Shown one piece after another: positions 33,894 to 46,194 of a stretch of 64,000 nucleotides of DNA. The position numbers were made by a program, and so were the translations under genes. Origin of the DNA: Dama dama. Lineage: Eukaryota; Chordata; Mammalia; Artiodactyla; Cervidae. The first letter of the stretch is position 1; each line of letters begins with the position of its first letter. Below the pieces are notes generated by a model. That model searched no databases. It saw only the letters and a list, made by a program, of their open reading frames with translations, and was not told the DNA's origin. Location of the stretch: positions 53,581,001-53,645,000 of the forward strand of contig NC_083701.1 of assembly GCF_033118175.1 (NCBI RefSeq). Reading direction: 5' to 3'.

Positions 33894-35672
33894 AATTCAG
33901 TTCAGTTCAGTCGCTCAGTCATGTCTGACTCTTTGTGACCCAATGGACTGCAGCACTCCAGGTCTTCCTGTCCATCACCAACTCCGGGAGTTTATTCAAA
34001 CTCATGTCCATTGAGTCGGTGATGCCATCCAATCATCTCATCCTCTGTCGTCCCCTTTTCCTCCTGCCTTCAATCTTTCCCAACATCGGGGTCTTTTCCA
34101 ACGAATCAGCTCTTCACATCAGCTGGCCAAAGTATTGGAGTTTCAGCTTCAGCATCAGTCTTTCCAATTAATATTCAGGACTGATTTCCTTTAGGATGGA
34201 CTGGTTGGATCTCCTTGCAGTCCAAGGGACTCTGGAGTCTTTTCCAACACCACAGTTCAAAAGCATCAATTCTTTGGTGCTCTGCTTTCTTTATAGCCCA
34301 GCTCTCACATCCATACATCACTACTGGAAAAACCATAGCCTTGACTAGACGGACCTTTGTTGGCAAAGTAATGTCTCTGCTTTTTAATATGCTGTCTCGG
34401 TTGGTCGTAACTTTCCTTCCAAGGAGTAAGCGTCTTTTAATTTCATGGCTTCAATCACCATCTGCCATGATTTTGGAGCCCCCCAAAATAAAGTCTGCCA
34501 CTGTTTCCACTGTTTCTCCATCTATTTACCATGAAGTGATGGGACCAGATGCCATGATCTTAGCTTTCTGAATGTTGAGCTTTAAGCCAACTTTTTCACT
34601 CTCGTCTTTCACTATCATCAAGAGGCTCTTGAGTTCTTCTTCACTTTCTGCCATAAGGGTGGTGTCATTTGCATATCTGAGGTTATTGATATTTCTCCCA
34701 GCAATCTTGATTCCAGTTTGTGCTTCATCCAGTCCAGCATTTCTCATGATATACTCTGCATATATGTTAAATAAGTAGGGTGACAATATACAGCCTTGAC
34801 CTACTGCTTTTCCTATTTGGAACCAGTCTGTTGTTCCATGTCCAGTTCTAACTGTTGCTTCCTGACTTGCATACAGCTTTCTCAAGAGGCAGGTCAGGTG
34901 GTCTGGTATTCCCATCTTTTCCAGAATTCTCCACAGTTTATTGTGATCCACACAGTCAAAGGCTTTGGCATGGTTAATAAAGCAGAAGTAGATATTTTTC
35001 TGGAACTCTCTTGCTTTTTCGATGACCTAGCGGATGTTGGCAGTTTGATCTCTGGTTTCTCTACCTTTTCTAAAACCAGCTTGAACATCTGGAAGTTCAC
35101 GGTTCACGTATTGCTGAAGACTGACTTGGAGAATTTTAAGCATTACTTTGCTAGCGTGTGAGATGAGTGCAATTGTGCGGTAGTTTGAGCATTCTTTGGG
35201 ATTGCCTTTCTTTGGGATTGGAATGAAAACTGACCATTTCCAATCTTTGGCCACTGCTGAGTTCTCCAAATTTGCTGGCATATTGAGTGCAGCACTTTCA
35301 CAGCATCATCTTTTAGGATTTGAAATAGCTCAACTGGAATTCCATCACCTCCACTAGTTTTGTTCGTAGTGATGCTTCCTAAGCCCCACTTGACTTCACA
35401 TTTAGGATGTCTGGCTCTAGGTGAGTGATCACACCATCATGATTAAATGGGTCATGAAGATCTTTTTTCTACAGTTCTTCTGTGTAATCTTCCCACCTCT
35501 TCTAAATATCTTCTGCTTCTATTAGGTCCATACCATTTCTGTCCTTTATTGAGCCCATCTTTGCATGAAATGTTCCCTTGGTATCTCTAATTTTCTTGAA
35601 GAGATCTCTAGTCTTTCCCATTCTATTGTTTTTTTCTATATCTTTGCATTGATCACTGAGGAATAGAGCAGT
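33894..35672 (-). mobile_element. BovB (RTE) LINE, about 1.8 kb, 5'-truncated
   Basis: The minus strand holds a continuous BovB 3' portion, starting in the reverse transcriptase region and ending in the gactgagcgactgaactg-type tail at the low-coordinate end (cagttcagtcgctcagtcat). The frame at 34526-34951 encodes reverse transcriptase residues with motifs TDWFQIGKAVGQGCILSPYL and RYANDTTLMAE. The catalytic YADD is changed to YAND, and stops and frameshifts break the rest, so this copy cannot be active. Intergenic. Confidence 0.93.
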
Positions 35673-35690
35673 AATTAATAGCTTTAACAA
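34526..35690 (-). pseudogene. BovB reverse transcriptase, broken
   Basis: Pieces of the RTE-type reverse transcriptase lie in three frames: 35502-35690 (connector region), 35027-35281 (includes PIPKKGNPKECSNYRTIALI, the fingers motif), and 34526-34951 (palm, with YAND instead of YADD). Frameshifts lie between them. Part of the BovB at 33894-35672. Confidence 0.85.
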
Positions 35691-35732
35691 AAATGCTCAC
35701 TTTAGGTTATTAGCTATGAAATTTGTAGACAT

Positions 35733-35855
35733 ATTGGAGAAGGAAATGGCAACCCACTCCAGTATTCTTGCCTGGAGAATTCCATGGACAGAGGAGCTTG
35801 GCAGGCAACAGTCCCTGGGGTCGCAAGAGTTGGACACGACTTAGTGACAAAACCA
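35733..35855 (+). mobile_element. Bov-A monomer, truncated
   Basis: ggagaaggaaatggcaaccc, attcttgcctggagaattcc and gagttggacacgacttagtg without a tRNA head. It lies directly beyond the BovB 5' end. Confidence 0.82.
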
Positions 35856-36596
35856 TCGTGTAAAAGTATATATTTCAATATCAATAACCAAAATAAAAAG
35901 TAATGGAATTTCTTTATGGAATTATTTGGTTAATTTTGAGTTATTTCTGGCACTTTCAAATTAAAATTAAATGATCTAAATTAAATTTTGATGACTTCAC
36001 TAAAAAGTGAATTCAATTTTATTCAAAATTTCAATTTTTGCACAGGCTTTTAAATTTTTTAATTTAAATGGACTATGAGGCAGAGGCTAAAAGATACAAA
36101 AGAGGATATTTAAAATGCTTTTAGTGTTAAAAAGTAGAAAATGTCATTAAAAATATGGAATAAGTTAGAAGTAGGTGAAAAATCTTGTTACAGACATATG
36201 CTGATGTTGTGGTTTCTAATCAGGAGTTGTTGAAATAGGCACACTTTCTTGAAGGAAGAATCTATATTGTTTATAACAAAAAGGAAAACTTTTCTAACTT
36301 TTCAATATATCAATAAAGTGTTTAGGGACCTCATTTTATTTATTTCTATTTGCCAGAATTTTAACAGTTTTAAGGTTCTTTCATAAAATTCTTCAAGTAT
36401 CTCCACCAGCAAATGGTGTATAGTATTTAATATATAAAGTGGTCATTTCTATTGTGTTTTGTTTCATTTTTCTACTTAATTTATGCTAACCACACATGGT
36501 CCTTTTGGGATTATAATCATCCCTCCCAGATATCTTTACTTCCTGTACACCTAGTCTTGTAACAAGTTAGCTATATATGTAAGTATGTAATAAATA

Positions 36597-36835
36597 TTCC
36601 CTCACAGCTCAGTTGGTAAAGAATCCACCTGCAATGCAGGAGACCCCGGTTCAATTCCTGGATCTGGAAGATCCCCTGGAGAAGGGATAGGCTACCCACT
36701 TCAGTTTTATTGCGCTTCCCTGGTGGCTCAGCTGATAAAGAATCTGCCTTCAGGAGAGCCTGAAAAATTCCATGGACTGTATAGTCATGGGGTCGCAAAG
36801 AGTCAGACACAACTGAGTGACTTTCACTTCACATG
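36597..36835 (+). mobile_element. Composite Bov-tA SINE (two heads)
   Basis: A first Bov-tA head and partial body (36597-36710) is followed by a second head (cttccctggtggctcagctg, 36715 onward) and then a deleted Bov-A body ending cacaactgagtgactttcac. Either one SINE inserted into another or a recombinant. AT-rich repeats follow. Confidence 0.8.
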
Positions 36836-37303
36836 TATAAATATAAATATATGCATATATGTGTGCATAATATGTCCATATATATGTGACACTGTGAATA
36901 TCACATAATATAAAAAATGTGTGTATAATTTTTCTATATATGTCATCATCAGTAACCAAAATGAAACAGTCTTATTCAAGTTGCTAAATATTTATGTTAA
37001 ACCACATTAATTTAATTTAGTTAACTTGGCAAATTAGTCATTCAACAAATTGATTATTTGGCTAATTGGCTTTAGGAAAATTGATATTTCAACAAATAGT
37101 CGGCTTTCCTGTCACGTAATGCCTAAATTTTTTAAAGAGCCAATGTAAATGCTGTGATTTACATTTATAGATTTTTACTCAATTCTTTTTGATTTAATGA
37201 GCATCTTTAATATTTCTGTTAGAAATAGTGCATATTTATGTGGTAAATAAATGTCCTAAAAAATATCACAGCAGTGAGATTTGTAATCTTAAATTGTTAA
37301 CAT

Positions 37304-37514
37304 GGTGGTGGTTTAGTTGCTAAGTCTTGTCTGACTCTTGTGACGCTGGGCCATGTAGCCTGCAGGCTCCTCTGTCCGTGGGATTCTCCAGGGAAGAATA
37401 CTGGAGTGGGTTGCCATTTCCTTCTCCAGGGGATCTTCCCTACCCAGGAATCAAACCCGGGTCTCCTGTACTGCAGGCAGATTCTTAACCAACTGAGCTA
37501 TGAGGAAAGCCCTG
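37304..37514 (-). mobile_element. Bov-tA SINE, 12-bp target duplication
   Basis: Reverse Bov-tA with exact AATTGTTAACAT duplications at 37292-37303 and 37515-37526. Intergenic. Confidence 0.93.
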
Positions 37515-38224
37515 AATTGTTAACATAAAAGACAATAAGTAATTATAAGTAGATGGAAATTTATATAACCAAGATGTCAGATTGGAACCAGAAAAAGTGG
37601 TTATGTGGCTTACAGGACTAATGATTTGTTAATAGACTCTTTAGAATCTTTAAACCTTTATAATACAGACTCATCATGGAGCATGGACATGAGGAAACAT
37701 GAAAAGGGAATCCTAACTATCAAATCACATGCTTCTTTCGCAAGTTTTAAAAAAAAACTAGCTCTAACAAAAAACTGCCTATGGGGCAACCATCATGGGA
37801 CTATGACTTGTGGCGTCTCGTAGGGCCCCATGTTTGGATTAGTGCTCTGCTGTCACCATCTTGGAATCCTTAATACTTTTTGAATGAGGGAGAATCCCTA
37901 TTTTCATTTTGTCTGAGATCTCAGGATTATGTAGATGGTCCTGCCTGCCCTTATGATTAAAAAAAAAAGGCAAGTTTTAAACCTGTTGATTCTTTGTTTT
38001 CAACATAACCAGAAAAAGGGATAACTTTTGCACAACTGGAAGGAATAAGGAATTCACTGACTTGGAAAATGAGCTGTGTGTTGAACCCTGATTTTGAATC
38101 TAGACTGAACTGTGAAAGATGATGAGCAAAATGAAGTGCTTACAAAACAGTAATTTGCCTTCAACAATTATTCAGTATACTAGGCATAAGAAGGTGGCAG
38201 TAATTTTTTAAAAATCTCTTTTCT

Positions 38225-39470
38225 TATAGAACTTACATTTTTAGTGAAAACAGACAATAAACAAAATAAATGAGTAAAATGTAATTTACAGTATGTTAGA
38301 AAATACATGCTAGAGAGAAAAATAAATCAGGGAAGAACAGAATTATGTGTGTGTGAGTGTAGGATGTAATGGAGTTTTAGATAGGATGAACAGGAAGTTG
38401 TCACGGAGAAAGTGAATTTTGGGTGCAGATCCGAAGGTCTGAAGTGAGTAGCTTAGCCACATGGACATCTGGGAGAATAGCAATCTGGGCAACTGGGAGA
38501 ACAAATGCCAGTGGGTAAGGAGGTGTCTGGTGTGTAAGGGGCAGGAAAGCCAGAGTGGCCCGAGTGGCAAGAACAAGCAGGGTGCTGGGAGATGTGAGAA
38601 GCAATGAGAGGAGGGACAGGTCGTGGAGGATCATTGCTTTGACTCTGAGTGAGATGGGAATCCACTGTAGAATACTGAGCTGAAATGTGACATGGGTTCC
38701 AATTTATGTTTTCAACACCCAGCTGCTATTTTGTTGTACTGGGGCAAGGGTGGATGCAGGGAGATCCCTTAGATGGCTAGGGCAAATAACCTGGGCAAGC
38801 AAGGGGTAGCTTGGACCAGGATGGGAACAGTGTTGGTGGTGCAAAGGGGTCAGATTCTGGATATATCTGAGAGCTGGGTTAACAGGATTTGCTGACAGGG
38901 AGCACGGAGAGGAAGAGACAAAAAGGAGAAGTCGGACATGACTGCAAGGGTTTGGGTCTTAATACCCAGGGGTATGGGGGCCATTAACTGCTGGGGAAGA
39001 ATGTTGAAGGGGTGGATTTGAGAGAGTGCATCAAGAGCCCGTGTTTTAAAAACAGTGAGACCAACTGTGATCACTTGGAGAGTAGAATATAGATGAAAAC
39101 ATGAAAAGATCTGAAGTCTGAGCCTTGGAAAACTCCAATGCTTATTAGTAGGAAAGAAGAAGAAAAACAAAGCTGACTGAGGAGGAGTGGTCAAAGAGGG
39201 CACAGAAAAATCAGGTGAGAGTATTGTCTGGGAAGCCAAGTAGAGATGTTAAGGAGGAAGCAATAACCACCAATTGTTGCTGCTATGTCAAGCAAGAAGA
39301 GTACCGAGAATCGCTTTTGGATTGAATAATGTGAAGCTCATTAGAACAGTTTCAGTAAACTGGTGGGGGTGAAATCCTGATTGGAGTGGTTCCTGAAAGA
39401 ATAGGCAGGAATTGGAGATCATCTTAGAGTCTACCTGTCACAATAAGCTAGAAAAGTTGGGGAATCAATT
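38225..39470 (+). repeat. Old mammalian interspersed repeat, about 1.25 kb
   Basis: The segment carries in order the phrases aaacagacaataaacaaaat, actctgagtgagatgggaat, tagcttggaccaggatggga, gccttggaaaactccaatgc, tgggaagccaagtagagatg and gaaatcctgattggagtggt. I know these as one long, common mammalian repeat found as diverged copies, but I cannot name the family with certainty. Two more copies are at about 47.8-49.8 kb (same strand) and 63.56-63.9 kb (opposite strand). It accounts for the minus-strand open frames here. Confidence 0.6.
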
Positions 39471-40485
39471 GCCCAGGGATAAATAAAGTCACTGCAACAA
39501 GCCAGGGTTGTGATCTTAAATTGAAATGAAATCAATGAGAATGGTGCTTTTTTTTTTTTTTTCTCCAGCTACTTGAAGTGTGCAGGTGCAGACTTTCTGA
39601 GCAGGCAACTTTGGGCAAACTAGTGGTTTTACTCTCTAGACTGGAAGTCATTTTCCTAGACTAAGATGACACTGTCAGCAGCAGCATTCTCAGATAAAAA
39701 GTCAGGAAACTAGAAAGATGTTAAGGGGTAAAGAGGCTCTAAAACCTACTGATGACCAAGCCTTTGTTCTCAAGTAAGCCTGTGGGTTTGTTTTCTGTTG
39801 CCTTGGGAATCTGGGGGTCTGTTGTTTGAAGTAGACAGTTGTTATTTGGGGAGCACTCTTATTTCTCCCTTTTAAAAAAATAGCACCCCAGTTTCTCCTT
39901 TGTGGAATGATTTCTTTCTCACTAGATATAGTCTGTTGAGTCAAAGTGTGTTTGTGTGTGTGTGTGGAGGGGGGAAAGGGGTGGTAATGATCCAGAGTAA
40001 GCCAATCAGATTCTCCAAGGAGCGTGACTCTTGACCAGAGGAATACAGAGCATAAATGCTGGAGTTTGTTCATTGCCTGGGAAGTGACCTGAACAGATTG
40101 TTCACACAAGGACTGTTTCAGAGGTTTTTTCCCTTGCAGTCTTAGAAAATGCCCTAGTTTCTCCCTGTTTTCCACATTTTGACTTGCTTGGTGTTTCCTA
40201 TGATAATGTAAGTTTTAGATAGTCTTCCTATAAATTTCCATAGTGCTATAGTTTGCCAATCAGGTACTATTGTTCGCAACCTCCTCAAAATTCTAATTAA
40301 GAAAAATATTGATAAATCATGCTTTTCAAGGGGGTTGGGGAACTTTTGTATTCCCTCTCTTTGTTTCCCTTATTTTCCTTATTTGTCAGGATGGAAAAAG
40401 TAACCACTATGTATTGCACTGTAACCACTATGCAATATTTGATAAAAAGGCATGTTCACCTATGTAAAAGAAAAACTCTAGATTA

Positions 40486-40676
40486 GCCATCGTTAACCTT
40501 TTTGGTACTAGGGACCAGTTTCATGGAAGACAATTTTTACACAGACTCAGGGAGGGGGAATGGTTTCTAGATGATTCAAGCACATTACATTTATTGTGCA
40601 CTTTATTATTCTTTCATCAGCTCCACCTCAGATCATCAGGCATCAGATCCTGAAGGTTGGGGGCCCCTAATCTAGA
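40486..40676 (-). mobile_element. hAT-like nonautonomous DNA transposon, internally deleted
   Basis: Starts cgttaacctttttggtacta gggaccag and ends aggttgggggcccct, forming terminal inverted repeats. It contains gatcatcaggcatcagatcc, as in the longer copy at 45738-46193 but in reverse. Confidence 0.65.
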
Positions 40677-40679
40677 TGT

Positions 40680-41520
40680 TTTTAGCTAGCTAGCAGTGTC
40701 ATCATTGTTGTCTTCTATGGCAAAAGTACTTTTTTCTTGAACGAATTTTGGAAAACAAACAGCATTAGTCATAGTAAATGAGCCATATTGGCACCTAGCT
40801 ATATGAACTGATAGTAGAAATTAGCCCTATATCATGGCTTAAATGTTTGTTCTACATGCTTATTTTTATTATATATGAATTGAAAGAAACAAACCATCTT
40901 ATAAGAGTATAACTTGCTTGAAATGCCTGGAAAATGCAGCGCTGGGTGAAATCATTTAGTAAGATGGCAGTGTTCTCAGAGGGCTGAATCACTTGGTAAT
41001 TCTGCATTTTTCCAAAACCTTACGTATATTGACATATGGAAGCTATATTGAGCCTCAATTTTTTTAGTCACTAGGTCATTAAGCCTCCCTTCCTCAAATA
41101 ACTATCTATAAGGTGGAATAATCCTAGCTGAGAAAATTTTTTCGAGTACAGAACTGAGAACATGTCAACCACCTATGAGCCTTTGCCAAAAGGTAATAAA
41201 TGTTTTGAGGCAGAAAAGAAGCTATTGATCCCGACTTTATATCATGAAATGTTTCGCAGTATTTCCTGATCTAGTCGGTGCTGATGGTTTGCAGTTTGTC
41301 CGTACGCCCTCTTCCCTCCCTTTTAAAATAAAGGGCAGATAAGGTTGAGTGAGAAAAAAAAACCTGGAAAGGAACAAAAACCCAGTGTCAGTCGTGGTAG
41401 CAAATGAGGGAGAAGGGAATGTGAGATGAGCTTGGAAAGAGAGGCAGGGGCAAATCAGAGAGGCTTTTGGGCACTCAAGTAAGGAGGTGTCCAACTTGAA
41501 GTGGAGGTAGGTGACTTGCT
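40680..41520. other. Intergenic, nothing firm
   Basis: No exon or repeat I can name. Short open frames show no recognisable domain. Confidence 0.4.
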
Positions 41521-41939
41521 TGATTCATGTTTCAGAAAGTGCAATGTAGCTCCTCTGTGTGAAGGGATTAAATTGGAGACAAGGAGGGAAATGAGACCAG
41601 TTTACCAGTTTAGGACGCTATTTTAGTGGTCTGAACTAGAGATGGTGAAGATAGAACTAGAATGGCAGGATTGAAATTGTGAAAAGATGGGCAGATTGTT
41701 GGATATGGGTTGGAGATAGCACTGCTATTAGCTTGTGGAATTATATATTTTGGAGTGGATTTATGGGGTAAGGGATACCAGCGATGCTCTGGGTTTTGAG
41801 TGTTAATTCTTGGTACATGGTGATGCCATTTACTATGAGGTGGAAAGGCTGGAGCAGGTTCTGTTCTGCAGTAGGGGATCTATACTCCTATTGGTCCAAC
41901 TTGAGTTCAAGGCACCAGATAGGAGAAGGGTTGCTTGGA

Positions 41940-42172
41940 GGTTAAGGGCACAGGCTGGGGAGGCTGAGTGCCTGGGCTCCGTTCTGCACTCTGCCATTCG
42001 GAAGCTGGAAACCTTGGACAAGCTATCCAACAGTCTTGTGCCTCAGGTTTTTTTTAATGTAAAATGAAAATAACACAACTTACCTGATAGTGTTGTTTTG
42101 GGAAGTAAGGGATTTAGTAAATAGAAATGTGCCTAGCATATGGTAAGCCCTCAACAAATGTTAGCTAACTAT
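41940..42172 (+). repeat. MIR
   Basis: ctgagtgcctgggctccgtt, ttggacaagctatccaacag, gtgcctcaggttttttttaa and aagccctcaacaaatgttag follow MIR order closely. Confidence 0.75.
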
Positions 42173-42750
42173 CCTTACAAACTAACTATAAATGTGAAGT
42201 ACCTGAACAAATTCGGAGTTATTCGGCAGATCGAATTTAAAGCCACAAGAATGGCTGAGATCCTTGAGGGCAGATGTTCATGAATTTGACTGGGAAAAAG
42301 TTACTTTATTTTCACTTTCATCGAGTGAAAATTTGCATTTCCTTCAATTATTAGTGTGGACAACAAACCAGAGTATTGTTATCAGTATCTGCAATTTGTA
42401 ACCCAAGGAAAGCACATGTTATTACAGTTGTTGGTGACATCATATTGTCATTTATGCCCATCACTTCTTAAGGAAATTATTAAACCCACAATAAGACCAA
42501 CATGACTACACTTTGTCTCAGACACTTGTACGTGAGTTAAGTGATGGGGTACAAAGGTTACACTGGTGTTGTTTGTTTGTTTTTTTTTAATAGACTACTT
42601 TTTAGAGTAGTTTTAGGTTCACAAAATAGAGTGGAAGGTACAGGGATTTCCCACATATCCCCTGTGCCTCCATATGTCTTTCTCCCCTATTATCAACATT
42701 CCCCACCAGAGTGACACATTTGTTACAATTAATGAAACTACTTGGGCTCA

Positions 42751-43400
42751 CTTCATTGCAAATAGATGGGGAAACAGTGGAGACAGTGGCAGACTTTATT
42801 TTTTCGTGCTCCTAAATGACTGCAGATGGTGACTGCACCCATGAAATTTAAAGACGCTTACTCCTTGGAAGGAAAGTTATGACCAACCTAGAGAGCATAT
42901 TAAAAAGCAGAGACATAACTTTGCCAACAAAGGTCCGTCTAGTCAAGGCTATGGTTTTTCCAGTAGTCATGTATGGATGTGAGAGTTGAACTATAAAGAA
43001 AGCTGAGCGCTGAAGAGTTGATGCTTTTGAACTGTGGTGTTGGAGAAGACTCTTGAGTGTCCCTTGGACTGCAAGGAGATCCAACCAGTTCATCCTAAAG
43101 GAAGTCAGTCCTTAATATTCATTGGAAGGACAGATGTTGAAGCTGAAACTCCAATACTGTGGCCATCTGATGTGAAGAGCTGACTCATTTGAAAAGACCC
43201 TGATGCTGGGAAAGACTGAAGGCAGAAGGAGGAGGGGACGACAGAGGATGAGATGGTTGGATGGCATCACCAACTCAATGGATATGAGTTTGAGTAACCT
43301 CTGGGAGTTGGTGATGGACAGGGAGGCCTGGTGTGCTGCAGTCCATGGGGTCGCAAAGAGTCAGACACAACTGAGCAACTGAACTGAACTGAACTGAACA
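42751..43400 (+). mobile_element. BovB LINE 3' end inside L1
   Basis: Runs from aaatagatggggaaacagtg through cttgagtgtcccttggactg to actgagcaactgaactgaac. It is 5'-truncated and interrupts the L1 between aatgaaact and attgactta. Confidence 0.9.
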
Positions 43401-43810
43401 TTGACTTATTGTCGCCTGAGGTCCATAGTTTAGGGTTTCACTCAAAGTATTGAACTTTCTGTGGACTTGGACAAATTTTTAATGGCATGCACACACCACT
43501 AAAGTTTTGCACAGAGCAGTTTCATTGCCGTGTAAATCCTCTGTACTCCTATTCATCTCTCCCTCCCCACAGTCCCTAACAACCATTGATCATTTTACCA
43601 TCTCCATAGTTTTGCCTTTTTCAGAATATCATATAGTTGGAATCATACAGTATGTAGTCAGATTGGTTTCTTTCACTTGATAATATGGATTTAAGTTTCT
43701 TCTATGTCTTTCTATGACTTGATAGTTCATTTCTTTTGAGCACTGAATAATATTCTATTGTCTAGAGGTACCATGGTTTATTTATCCATTCACTTAGTAA
43801 AAGACATCTT

Positions 43811-44022
43811 GTGTATTAGTCACTCAGTCATGTCTGATTCTCTGCGATCCCATGGACTATACCCCACCTGGCTCCTCTGTCCATGGGATTCTCCAGGCAG
43901 GAATAGTGGAGTGGGTAGCCATTCCCTTCCCCAGGGGATCTTCCTGACCCAGGGATCGAATCTGGGTCTCCTGCGTTGCAGGCAGACTCTTTACTTTGTG
44001 AGCCACCAGGAAAGTCAGAGGA
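43811..44022 (-). mobile_element. Bov-tA SINE inside L1
   Basis: Reverse Bov-tA (ggattctccaggcaggaata, gacccagggatcgaatctgg, gagccaccaggaaagtc) with GACATCTT repeated on both sides (about 43803-43810 and 44023-44030). Confidence 0.88.
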
Positions 44023-44099
44023 CATCTTAATTGCTTCCCAGTTTGGGCAGTTATGAACAAAGTCGTGGTAAACATCGCGTGAAGGTTTTTATGTGGGTG

Positions 44100-44275
44100 T
44101 AACGGACACGGCTGAGTGACTTCACTTTCACTTTTCACTTTCATGCCCTGGAGAAGGAAATGGCGGCCCACTCCAGTATTCTTGCCTGGAGAATCCCAGG
44201 GATGGGAGCCTGGTGGGCTGCCGTCCATGGGGTCACACAGAGTTGGACATGACTGACGTGACTTAGCAGCAGCAA
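44100..44275 (+). mobile_element. Bov-A2 SINE inside L1
   Basis: Bov-A dimer pieces: gctgagtgacttcactttca, ctggagaaggaaatggcggc, ccagtattcttgcctggaga, ending tgacttagcagcagcaac. Interrupts the L1 between gtgggtgtaac and acttcctttaggtag. Confidence 0.85.
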
Positions 44276-44814
44276 CACTTCCTTTAGGTAGATACCAAGG
44301 AGTGTGATTGCTAGATCATGTGGTAGGAGTATGTTTAATTTTGTAAAAAACCATCAAACTGTTTTTCCAAAGTGACTGAGTTCCTATCAGGAATGAGTGA
44401 GGGTTCCTGTGACTCCAGGTCTTCCCCAGTATTTGGTATCATCAGTGTTCTGGATTTTGACCATTCTATTAGGTGTGTAACGCTGTCATAATTGTCTGAA
44501 CCTGCATTCCCCTGATGACAGATAATGTAGAACATCTTTTTCATATGCTTATTTGCCAGCTGTGTTATCTTCTCTAGGGGGTGTGTGTTAAGGTTTTTGG
44601 CCCATTTGAAAATCAAGTTGTTTGTTTTCTTATTGTTGAATTTTAGGAGTTCTTCAGATATTTTAGATTATTCATCCTTCATTGGAAATATCTTTTGCAA
44701 GTATTTTTCTCCCAGTCTGTGGCTTAACTTTTTGTTCTCTTGACAGAGTCTTTTGCAATGCAGAAATTTTAAATTTGTATGAAGTCTAGTTTATCAGTTA
44801 GTTCTTTTGTGCCA

Positions 44815-45737
44815 CCACAGTGTTTTAATTTTTTAAAAATTCTTGTAAACAGCAGGCTTTTTCATGCAAGAAAATCTCAAGAGAAAGAGCTAAGAATCTC
44901 CCAAAACTTGGATTTGCCATTTAACAAAATTCTTTTCTCTAACATCCTATAAAGAGAGAATTTAGTTTAACAATGTTCACTGAAAATGTTCAGGTTGGCT
45001 TTTGGACTGAAACGGAAGAGAAATTGTAGGAAGAGTTCATCCAATTAAGGACATGACAGCTGGTTGACCCTCAAGCTGAACCCGGGCAACCTGAGGCTCC
45101 TCATCCCCACCCTGTCTTTGAAATATACATTCTGCCCACTGTTCCCACTTTGGGAGCTGTTTTCAAAGATGTCGTAAATTTGAGAAAATAAGGTGTTGAG
45201 ACCATCTGGACTCAATATATGACCGAACCCAGTTAAGGCCTCCACATAAACTTTTAAGGTTGGGGGGTGGCAAGTCCATAAATCTACTTGTCTTGCAGCC
45301 ACCCAAGATAAGCCTCACATGTAAGCTCCTTTGCTTGTTAAACTGTCACCTACCAATCTGGAGTGATCTGCCTTTTTCCTCAGTTTCTCCTTGCCCTCCA
45401 TGAATGGGGGCCAGTTTCAGATTTCAGCTGGTTAACTCCCAAGGTTTCAGACCAACAGAAATCTAGGAAAGGTTCTAATGCCAGATGTTTTGATACATTG
45501 TAGAATTATTGAAATATCTTAGCATCTTGAAATAAGCAATAGAGGAGTTGACAGCCCCAGCATTCTCCTTGCATATGCACCTGGAAGAAGAATTCTTATT
45601 TTGTGAGTCTCTTTTGGAAACAATCAGGGCTTTGGACATGTTGGAAATGGTGAAAGGTTGTTTTATTGCTCTGTTTTTTAAAAATTATTTTTCCAAACAA
45701 ATCTTCAACTGGAAAAAAGACTTGTACTTCTTACATC
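44815..45737. other. Intergenic, nothing firm
   Basis: A minus-strand open frame (45045-45302, 85 aa, starting MAARQVDLW) and a plus-strand one (45548-45790) show no family I recognise. The second runs into the hAT-like element. Confidence 0.35.
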
Positions 45738-46193
45738 AGGGGTCCCCAAACCCCAGGCCACAGACAAGTAACTGGTCAATGACCTGTTAGGAACTGGGCC
45801 ACACAGCAGAAGGTGAGCAGCGGGAAAGCGAGCAAAGCTTCAGCTGTGTCTACAACTGTTCCCCATTGCACACATGACCACCTGAGCTCCGCGTCCTGTC
45901 AGATCAGCCATGGCATTAGATTCTCATAGGGGCGCGAACCCTACTGTGACCTGTGCATGGGAGGGATCGAGGTTGTGACTACTTATGAGAGTCTGATGCC
46001 TGATGATCTGAGGTAGCGCTGAGGCCATGATGCTGGCACTAGGGAGCAGCTGCAAATACATTATCATTAGTATGACAGACATAATGCTCTTGAATCATCT
46101 CCAAATCATTTTCCCTCTCTCCAGTCTGTGGAAAAATAATCTTTCATGAAACCAGTTTCTAGTGCCAAGAAGACTGGGGGCCACTGCCTTACC
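45738..46193 (+). mobile_element. hAT-like nonautonomous DNA transposon
   Basis: Begins caggggtccccaaaccccag and ends agactgggggccactg, forming imperfect inverted termini. The interior contains gacctgttaggaactgggcc, cctgtcagatcagccatggc and cctgatgatctgaggtag, a repeat well known across mammals. Confidence 0.75.
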
Positions 46194-46194
46194 T

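Larger units (their letters stand above)
42560..44812 (-). mobile_element. L1 LINE 3' region, split by three later insertions
   Basis: Read on the minus strand, the pieces at 42560-42750, 43400-43805, 44025-44098 and 44276-44812 form an L1 3' region. Known phrases include ttttaggttcacaaaataga, tatagttggaatcatacagt, atttatccattcacttag, gattgctagatcatgtggta and aaggtttttggcccatttga. A BovB, a Bov-tA and a Bov-A2 interrupt it. It is old and not coding. Confidence 0.8.

Noticed and set aside
39702..40175. 157-aa open frame on the minus strand
   Set aside because: No recognisable domain, no splice partners, and the region looks like diverged repeat plus a GT-rich tract. Kept out for lack of support.
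45045..45302. 85-aa open frame on the minus strand considered as a processed pseudogene
   Set aside because: No poly(A) or target duplications seen and no recognisable protein family.
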